From: Struthio camelus
Lineage: Eukaryota; Chordata; Aves; Struthioniformes; Struthionidae
DNA length: 64,000 bases
NCBI RefSeq assembly: GCF_040807025.1
Contig: NC_090945.1
Location: 77,538,088 to 77,602,087 of the forward strand
Reading direction: 5' to 3'
Positions 58,901 to 64,000 of the stretch are shown piece after piece (the first letter of the stretch is position 1; each line of letters opens with the position of its first letter). A program made the position numbers and the translations under genes. The notes under the pieces are model-generated. The model made no database searches, was not told the DNA's origin, and was given only the letters and a program-made list of their open reading frames with translations.

Positions 58901-59433
58901 ACTGGACAGATGGCTGCACCACAGTTGCTACTAGCGGGCACCTGTATAGACTGGAATTATCATGACCTCTGCTACAGTTTTATAGCTTTGGTTTTTTTGT
59001 TTTTTTGTTTTTTTTTTTAAGATCAGAGACTATGTACAGGTTGGAACAGTTCTGGGATAGCATTTGGTGTTGATGTCATGCTGTATATTTATGTGCATGA
59101 GGACAGAAGGGATTTTCATTCTCAAGTGGACAAAAGGAATTACTGCTCCATGTTTTATTATTTAAGAAAATGAAGTATGATTCAGGGTTCATCTGAATTT
59201 TGATCTACCCAGGCAATGCTGGCCCCTGATAACTTGCTATAACCACTTAATTTCTGAAAATGTCCCTTCTTATGTTTTATTTAGAAGTAGACATTGAAGG
59301 AATGGAGTATACGCCAGGTGAAATGGACAGTATTGGAAGTGCCAGTGATGCTGAAGACCACTACAGTTTGCAAAGTGGTTCGAGTGATGGAGGTTACACA
59401 CATTCCCGCAGACTGAATGCCAGGCTCTCATAG
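22221..59433 (+). CDS. MXD4: MXD4 (MAD4), MAX dimerisation protein 4, six coding exons
   Basis: A nuclear bHLH-leucine-zipper repressor. It pairs with MAX, binds CACGTG E-boxes and recruits Sin3/HDAC, so it opposes MYC in differentiating cells (family knowledge). Joining 22221-22284, 22886-22985, 32852-32881, 54968-55082, 58176-58335 and 59285-59433 gives 618 nt, or 205 residues plus TAG; human MXD4 is 209. All junctions are GT-AG and in phase. Domains: Sin3-interaction helix, residues 5-20 ([15 protein letters not shown]); linker 22-54; basic region 55-68, with contact residues H58, E62 and R66; helix-loop-helix about 69-103; zipper with a-d heptads L105, A112, L119, L126, L133; acidic tail 150-205. 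The N-terminal [22 protein letters not shown] and the [17 protein letters not shown] segment identify MXD4 rather than MXI1, MXD1 or MXD3. The start is in the strong context GCAGCCATGG. The last 15 or so residues differ from the mammalian tail. Confidence 0.97.
22285..22885 (+). other. MXD4: MXD4 intron 1 (601 bp)
   Basis: A GC-rich beginning passes into T-rich sequence with a TA/TC microsatellite (about 22471-22500) and a C run near 22619. It is bounded by GTACTG and TCCCTAG. No other feature was seen. Confidence 0.9.
22886..22985 (+). CDS. MXD4: MXD4 coding exon 2
   Basis: 100 nt encoding the end of Glu22 through Asn54 plus two bases of Arg55. It begins [12 protein letters not shown], which is conserved in MXD proteins, then gives a lysine-rich linker. 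The acceptor is TTTGTCCCTAG and the donor AACAG|GTAATA. A phase choice of AAG|CAG at the acceptor was rejected because it breaks the AEHGYAS frame. Confidence 0.96.
23330..24240. promoter_or_regulatory. Intragenic CpG-rich patch 1 (MXD4 intron 2)
   Basis: A GC-rich, CpG-rich segment, densest at 23860-23960, with GC boxes and a CACGTG E-box at 24000-24005. A consensus 5' splice site (CTCCT|GTAAGT, GT at 23482) follows a GC-rich stretch. This is compatible with an alternative noncoding first exon, but there is no transcript evidence here. Confidence 0.4.
25811..25908. repeat. AT-rich microsatellite
   Basis: Interrupted (TA)n/(ATAG)n sequence about 100 bp long in MXD4 intron 2. It is probably length-variable. 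Confidence 0.88.
26030..26340. promoter_or_regulatory. Intragenic CpG-rich patch 2 (MXD4 intron 2)
   Basis: A short GC-rich block with many CpGs (for example around 26060-26170) follows directly after the AT microsatellite. No start site or splice signal stands out, so the regulatory role is only inferred from composition. Confidence 0.3.
28620..29430. promoter_or_regulatory. Intragenic CpG island (MXD4 intron 2)
   Basis: About 800 bp of CpG-rich DNA lies inside the intron, with two canonical CACGTG E-boxes at 28707-28712 and 28878-28883. Long overlapping frames on both strands are composition artefacts. It is a candidate enhancer or alternative promoter that MYC/MAX/MXD dimers could bind. 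Confidence 0.45.
32852..32881 (+). CDS. MXD4: MXD4 coding exon 3 (30-nt microexon, basic region)
   Basis: Completes Arg55 and encodes SSHNELEKH (56-64) plus two bases of Arg65. It is the core of the DNA-binding basic region and includes His58 and Glu62, the residues that read the E-box bases in MAX-family proteins. The acceptor is TTTTTAATAG and the donor ATAG|GTAAGT. Its length is a multiple of three with identical phase on both sides, so skipping keeps the frame. Confidence 0.95.
   Translation, partial: VITQRTRKT
36211..36238. repeat. TA/GT dinucleotide repeat
   Basis: A short (TA)n run passes into about seven GT units. It is an ordinary intronic microsatellite. Confidence 0.85.
40760..40980 (+). 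repeat. 221-bp polypyrimidine minisatellite, 13-bp unit
   Basis: There are 221 consecutive C/T bases with no purine. They are mostly repeats of the 13-base unit TTTTCTCTCTCTC, with a central pure CT stretch near 40890-40910. Each unit is mirror-symmetric, so the tract can form intramolecular triplex (H-DNA). In the MXD4 pre-mRNA it would be a long CU-rich stretch of the kind bound by PTBP1. Three frames are open on each strand and give meaningless 13-residue periodic peptides. Confidence 0.95.
50290..50309. repeat. (CAAA)n microsatellite
   Basis: Five tetramer units just left of a CR1 remnant. Confidence 0.85.
50330..50595 (-). mobile_element. CR1 LINE 3' end, old copy
   Basis: Reverse complement of a CR1 3' region. 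Landmarks on the + strand are TTGGAAGGGACCTCTGAGAG, the segment TTCTAGGCAACTTGTTCCAG, and TTTCCTAATATCCAGCTTGA. It carries many substitutions and the terminal ATTCTGTG repeats are no longer visible. It is clearly older than the copy at 11466-11630. Boundaries are approximate. Confidence 0.85.
51520..52060. promoter_or_regulatory. Intragenic CpG island (MXD4 intron 3)
   Basis: About 540 bp of CpG-dense sequence lies about 3 kb upstream of exon 4, in otherwise AT-rich intron. It supports long frames on both strands (for example 51518-52006, +), which I read as a composition effect because no domain is recognisable. A promoter here could make an N-terminally truncated MXD4 transcript carrying exons 4-6, but no start site can be named. 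Confidence 0.42.
54968..55082 (+). CDS. MXD4: MXD4 coding exon 4 (helix-loop-helix)
   Basis: 115 nt completing Arg65 and encoding Arg66-Lys103. It covers the end of the basic region ([19 protein letters not shown]), the loop PDSTRHTT and helix 2 ([12 protein letters not shown]). The acceptor is ATAATTTCAG and the donor ATCAAG|GTAAAA. It contains Arg66, the third base-contacting residue. Met100 replaces the Val that I recall in the human protein. Confidence 0.97.
55083..58175 (+). other. MXD4: MXD4 intron 4 (about 3.1 kb)
   Basis: AT-rich sequence with poly-A runs (near 55843, 56336 and 56757). No recognised transposon or exon. It is bounded by GTAAAAAT and CTCCCTTTAAG. Confidence 0.88.
58176..58335 (+). 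CDS. MXD4: MXD4 coding exon 5 (leucine zipper)
   Basis: 160 nt encoding Lys104-Gln156 plus one base of Glu157. It holds the zipper [19 protein letters not shown] and its continuation, with heptad positions 105, 112, 119, 126 and 133 that pair with MAX. The [19 protein letters not shown] segment conserved among MXD proteins follows. The donor is GAACAAG|GTAATT. Confidence 0.97.
58336..59284 (+). other. MXD4: MXD4 intron 5 (949 bp)
   Basis: AT-rich sequence with a T-rich GT7 run at 58990-59018 and a CACGTG at 58842-58847. Nothing else was recognised. Confidence 0.9.
59285..59433 (+). CDS. MXD4: MXD4 coding exon 6 and stop
   Basis: Encodes the rest of Glu157 through Ser205 and the TAG at 59431-59433. 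The [18 protein letters not shown] segment and [13 protein letters not shown] match the MXD4 acidic/serine tail. The last residues ([12 protein letters not shown]) differ from the mammalian C-terminus. The acceptor is TTTTATTTAG. Confidence 0.95.
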
Positions 59434-59687
59434 TGCCTGAGTTACCACTTCAACTCAGGACCATCTGACTGAAGCACTTATATACGAAAATTCCAGAGGT
59501 GTCAACTGCCACTCTTCCAGGAAACCCCAACCACAGTACTCTGAAATGGAGGTTTCTTACCCACGGTTCCCTGCACTGTAACCACAATATTAGATATTGT
59601 AAATCATGGGTTTGCTGCAGAGAACTGTGGCTAGGTACAGTTGTGACTTAAAGCTAGCTTGATGTAGCCATACTGCAAATTAAAGAA

Positions 59688-59693
59688 AATAAA
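59688..59693 (+). terminator. MXD4: Candidate proximal polyadenylation signal AATAAA
   Basis: AATAAA 255 nt after the stop codon, with a second AATAAA at 59806-59811. Use of either would give a short 3' UTR isoform. A clear GT-rich downstream element is not obvious for the first. Confidence 0.4.
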
Positions 59694-60673
59694 GTACATC
59701 ATTCCATTCAAGAAGTATTAAATTCAAACTGTTGGAAGCATATGATGGCATAAGGAAGTCTTGGCAATTCTTTGATTTTGCAGAAACCATTTTCAGACAT
59801 CGAAGAATAAATGGAATCTACAATGTGGTTAGTGATTCAAAGATATAAAAACTAAAACTACTTATTTTCGTGGTATTTTTTCATGAAAAAAAACATTTTG
59901 AGCGCTGTATAGCGGGCTGTATAGTATAAATTCTTTCAGCAGTTGTTGTTTGAGTGAAACAGGCAGATAAATCTTCAAATCTCAGATGATCTTTAGAAAA
60001 GGTCATATTTACAAGTCACTACTGTACTTCAAAATGGGGGAAAAGCCAGCTCTAATAATGACTTCATGTGAGATGATCTCAACTCTCTTTCGCTTTTTTG
60101 TATTCAATATCCAACCAGTAGCAAATCGTTCTGTCCATGTTAACAGGACTAGTAGAAAGCTACACTGCAGTTTTATCCTGTTATCGTGGAATGGATGATA
60201 TTTGAAGCATTTCAGTGTTTTTGTTTGTTTGGGGTTTTTTTGTTGTTGTTTGAAGAATACAGAACTCAAGTGATCCAGATTGTGATAGTTAATCTTTCCT
60301 TGCAAGGAAATGAAATTACTGTTTGCTTGTATTTTTTTTTTTCCTATTTACAGATGTCAGTACATTTTTATGGAAGGCATGGCTTAAAATTACAGTATTC
60401 AGCTAGAAGATAATTAATCTTTTTTTTTCTTTTGCACACTATAATTGCATTTTCTATTCTTTAAAAAGTGCAAAAAAATTAAAATGTATGCTGTAAAACA
60501 GCAAAGTTTATTTAGTACTCATCAAGCTGTTCAGAACATATTTACCCAAATTGTAGCAATACTATGAAGATGTATTTTAATACAACTTCTGCTTAGTGAA
60601 GTCATTAGAGCTTGGCTTGCCAGGTAAGAAAAATGGACCAGTCTTTGCATTCTCTGTTTAAAGAAGGTCTTTT

Positions 60674-60715
60674 AAAAAAAAAAAAAAAAAGAAAAAAAAG
60701 AAAAAAAAGAAAAAA
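60674..60715 (+). repeat. A-rich tract (A17 followed by GA8 units) in 3' UTR
   Basis: A long A run followed by G-interrupted A runs. Oligo-dT could prime internally here and create a false transcript end in cDNA data. Confidence 0.9.
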
Positions 60716-62031
60716 GCTATAAACACTTTTAGGGAAGTGATTTTAGCAAGTGTAGTCTATATTTCCTGTAAGAGATTTTGTATTATATTTTCCTAAATGT
60801 TCTCATTTACTTGTATAGGGAGGGGAATGGTACAGACCCAGACCAGAGTCTCAGGGACTCTTCACCTTTGTCATATTGTGCCTTGGTGACCATTTATGTA
60901 TGCCTCTCCTTTTCATTGTTAAAGGACAACTAAGCTTTGTTTCCTTCAGGACTCTCTGTTTGAATGGTCAGTTGTCCACCTTCTTACAAATGAAGTAGAG
61001 AGGTGTATTTATATCTTCACCCTCTCACAACTGATTCAGTCTGGCTTTAAGTAAAATCATAAAATAAGGTTTTGGTGCGAGGGTTAATTGTCTTTACATA
61101 AGCCCTCCCTTCAATTCTTCAGCACCCAGATCTCTATTTTGTTAGCTTATAAAGTCAGGGTCTCCGTGAGACCAACGTTCGGTGGCTAGGGAAACACAAA
61201 TGTACTGTGTAAAGCTATGGGATGTCTAAGTGTGGTGCCATTTTTAGCGTTCAGATATAAGACCTCATGACATACTGACCATAATGATCAAAAACAAAGA
61301 TTCAGTTGTTCTTTCGACATTTGACATATGTGTCCTCCCTTTGGCTCTTACAACACAGAGTAGAAATATGAATACATTTTGTGGCAGCTTACAGATCCTT
61401 GTTTGCACTCTCGCTTACTGCTTGGAACTTGCCAACAAGGAAAATGTATACTTTTAAGTTAAATAACCTAATTGATGGCCACCCCTACTTTGGCTTTGGG
61501 GAGGGGCCTAAGGTTATAAACTCTGGCAGCTGAATACGAAAACAATTAACCTTTTCTGTGATGCAGGTTTTGGTATTATGTTATATACACCTTGCATATT
61601 ACTAAAATCCTCGTTGTTGGGGAAAGCACACAGCAATATACTCATTGTGTGTAGCTGACAAGCAGCAGAAATTACTAGCTCCTTTGGTGCATATGTAACT
61701 AATTTCCAAATCATGGAAAAAATTAAGAGTTTACTTTAACACACGACTGTTAACAGGAAAAAAAAAAAAAGGCTAGTATATTGTTGCTGTTCATTTATTA
61801 TATAATGAACACATTCATGAATTGTAAAGTGTTTCCTTTCATGACAAGCAGCTCTTGCACAGAACCTCCTAATGAAAAGAGATTTGGAACTTACAGAAGG
61901 AAAGACAAGATTTTAAATTGAACATTATTGTACCTTAGGTCGACCTGAAATTTTCCTTTTAAAGATGAATGTGCTAACTTAATGAGTTCTTCCACGCTGG
62001 GTATCCATGGCTTTGTAGATCTTATATTTTC

Positions 62032-62068
62032 AATAAAAATTACTCGAATAATCTTGAGTGGAAATAAA
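62032..62068 (+). terminator. MXD4: Candidate distal polyadenylation signals (two AATAAA)
   Basis: AATAAA at 62032-62037 and again at 62063-62068. The second is followed within 5-30 nt by the T/GT-rich stretch GGGTTTATTTGTTTTTACTT, a good downstream element. Cleavage near 62080-62090 is the best guess for the main 3' end. Confidence 0.55.
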
Positions 62069-62090
62069 AAGGGTTTATTTGTTTTTACTT

Positions 62091-64000
62091 TTTCCAGTTC
62101 CTACAGTGGGGGCTATTATCATGGTAAAGAAAAAGATAACCATATTGACTGTGTCTTTCTCCCTTAAGTAAAGCTCAATTTAATGTGATATTTTCAGACA
62201 TAGCCCCCTTTTCTTCAGATCATAGAGGAGTCCCATTGAAGTCAATGGCACAATTGTTTTTAGTGTAAGGTTTCACCACAGTTTCGAGTGGCATCATTCC
62301 CCTAGTCAAGTGCAACAGCCCAGTCCCGCTCTTGCTGCCTGCAGTGGTGACAATCAGGGTCCTAACAGTCCATCACAGATGTTTTTCACCGTTCTACTTA
62401 GCGACCAGTGCAGTGTTACCTGTGGTGATAGTACCTTGGGATGTGTCATCTAGGGATGAAAACAGTGTTCTGTTTTTATTAATTTTAAGCTGAATATTTG
62501 TGTGTGTGTGCTTTGTGTGTGTGCATGCATGCATGCATTTGTGTGTGCGCGCGCAACTGTACCTGTAATCATAACATTACTGCACAAGGAATACTGCTTA
62601 CTCCGAGATTAAATGCAACAACTGCGTTGGCAGTTCTACCATTTTGTGTCATGACCGTGCTTTTCACAGGTGAGAGTATATTACTTTGAAGGTGATCTTT
62701 TTTCTCTACAATTACCACATGGGGAAAGAATGAACAGAGAAGAGATGACAGGGCTAGATCTTTTCCTCTGTGGAAGAGGCTCCGGAGAGATGAAGTCATC
62801 AAGAATTTTTTTATGGAGACATAGAGGGTTTGGCCTGTTTCCCGTCTAGAGAAGAAGAGGAAGTTCATTCCTTTGCACCGTGCAGGTGTCAGTAGGATAT
62901 ATGCCTGTCCTTGCTTCTGGGTCAGCTCTTCCTCTAGCTCCTCGGGAACCGTATTATGAGTGCACCCTCCACCATCGCAGAACGGAGGCATAGAAAGTGT
63001 GGCCGAAAATTGTTAACTTTTTTTCTGCAGATTCTGCACGGCAATTAGCACAGTGAATATTCCTTCACTCCCATCCTGTCTCTGCCCAGTTTGTGGCCTC
63101 CCAAGCCTGCCGAGGTTGGCTTTTTAGCTTCCTGAAAGAGGAAGGTTTGACCAGTTGGAAGCCTACAACGCATAGTCAGCCAGAGACTAGATCCTGTATC
63201 TTCTTGTGCAAAACCCCAGCTCAGCCTAGTGAGAGTTTTATCAGATTAAGAAAGACATGAAAAGGCCCCCAAGAATTCATCAGAAGGAAAGTTTTTATCC
63301 AAAACATTAACTTCTTAGCGTAAGATGTGGGATGACAAAAATATTTTTTTTTAGAAGCCAGTATAACTTGCATCCAGCTTTTCCTGACCTTAAAAGGTAT
63401 TAACTTTCTTGACATTAATGGTTATGGGTTCAGCTGTACCAGTTTCAGCTTAATATTATTTGTAAAGTAGTTACTTGTGCTGATCTAGGTACTACAAACA
63501 CATTAGCGTGATAAATATCAGCATTCTGAGGATCTTGCTGTCCGTTGTGCTTAATCGATTTCTGTGGAGGAACTCCATGCCAAAGATCAGACCTTGGACA
63601 CTGAAAGCCGCGGAGTTGTGTGTATGGAAGGTTAGTCTGCAAAGGCGCTCCTGTTCATTACCCCGATGCATGTTTAGCTACACAATGTACTTCTTTTCTT
63701 GCAGGTCTTTATTTACAGCAGTCTCCACTAGTGTGAGAAGTGATTATTTCACCACTTTACCAGCACTAAAACAGGCAGATAATTATTACTGAAATTTTTC
63801 ATCCTCACAGATCATCCCTGTGGGGGAGGGGGAAACATTTTAAAAAAGAACCACTTGTACACTTCTATTTTATGATGGTATCGATAAAGTAATGTCTGCA
63901 AAACAGATTGTTTCAGAAATCTGTTAGGTTGGTTTTCTACTAGAGGTCATTGGTTTTGTTTGTGTACGAAGCAAGAACAGTCTTGACACTTAATGCACCA
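62091..64000. other. Downstream intergenic, no supported gene
   Basis: No coding exon was recognised on either strand. The frames at 62569-62991 (-) and 63508-63792 (+) have no domain I recognise, and HAUS3, the expected next gene, is not visible. The alternating purine/pyrimidine tract at 62497-62556 is the only structural feature. Confidence 0.5.
62497..62556. repeat. (GT)n(GCAT)n(GC)n alternating purine-pyrimidine tract
   Basis: About 60 bp that is largely alternating purine and pyrimidine: TGTGTGTGTG, then GTGTGTGTGCATGCATGCAT, then GTGTGTGCGCGCGC. This is a strong Z-DNA-forming composition, about 400 bp beyond the proposed MXD4 3' end. Confidence 0.85.

Larger units (their letters stand above)
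59434..62090 (+). other. MXD4: Probable MXD4 3' UTR
   Basis: An AT-rich segment of about 2.65 kb after the stop codon with several candidate polyadenylation signals. It contains many ATTTA-type motifs and an internal A-rich tract at 60674-60715. Extent is inferred from the last strong signal pair at 62032-62068 and the knowledge that mammalian MXD4 mRNAs have long 3' UTRs. Open frames inside are short and not conserved-looking. Confidence 0.6.

Noticed and set aside
22221..59433. Assignment as MXI1, MXD1 or MXD3
   Set aside because: The N-terminus [19 protein letters not shown], the linker opening [12 protein letters not shown] and the HLH/zipper residues match MXD4 as I know it. MXI1 and MXD1 differ at these positions.
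62569..62991. 140-codon minus-strand frame as a downstream gene
   Set aside because: No domain, no splice or promoter context, and it overlaps AT-rich unique sequence. It does not resemble HAUS3 or POLN.
1..64000. tRNA, rRNA, CRISPR array or bacterial-type operon
   Set aside because: None was seen. The window has spliced vertebrate gene structure, CR1 elements and microsatellites.

Overview
The window looks like one stretch of a bird nuclear genome. It is CpG-poor overall and very light in repeats. The recognisable transposons are broken CR1 LINE copies, one of which ends in the ATTCTGTG octamer repeat typical of avian CR1. It carries one confidently identified gene, written in six exons over about 37 kb on the + strand: MXD4 (MAD4), the MAX-dimerising bHLH-zipper repressor that opposes MYC. 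The bird assignment rests on CR1 type and low repeat load. A crocodilian or turtle is less likely but not excluded, and I cannot name the species.

Layout: 1-1215 holds minus-strand CR1 fragments. 1216-20080 is a gene-poor flank with one CR1 tail (11466-11630), simple repeats, one exon-like segment (4766-4878) and one unexplained minus-strand open frame (2881-3585). In mammals ZFYVE28 lies upstream of MXD4, but I found no FYVE-domain or other ZFYVE28 coding sequence here. 20080-22440 is a strong CpG island containing the MXD4 promoter and first exon. Coding exons follow at 22221-22284, 22886-22985, 32852-32881, 54968-55082, 58176-58335 and 59285-59433. A long 3' UTR probably ends near 62090. 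62100-64000 shows no gene; HAUS3, the expected next gene, is not visible.

The joined exons give a 205-residue protein with every splice phase consistent. Exon 1 encodes the Sin3-interaction helix. Exons 2-3 encode a linker and the DNA-contacting basic region, exon 4 the helix-loop-helix, exon 5 the leucine zipper and exon 6 an acidic, serine-rich tail.

The most interesting points are regulatory. There is a 60-bp perfect pentamer array just upstream of the ATG, and an open frame running in phase into the protein from far upstream. A kappaB-like palindrome sits against the TATA-like box. CACGTG E-boxes (the MYC/MAX/MXD target) occur in the promoter and in intragenic CpG islands. A 221-bp pure pyrimidine tract lies in intron 3. 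The 30-nt exon 3 could be skipped in frame, removing the key DNA contacts. I found no evidence of a wholly new multi-gene system in this window.
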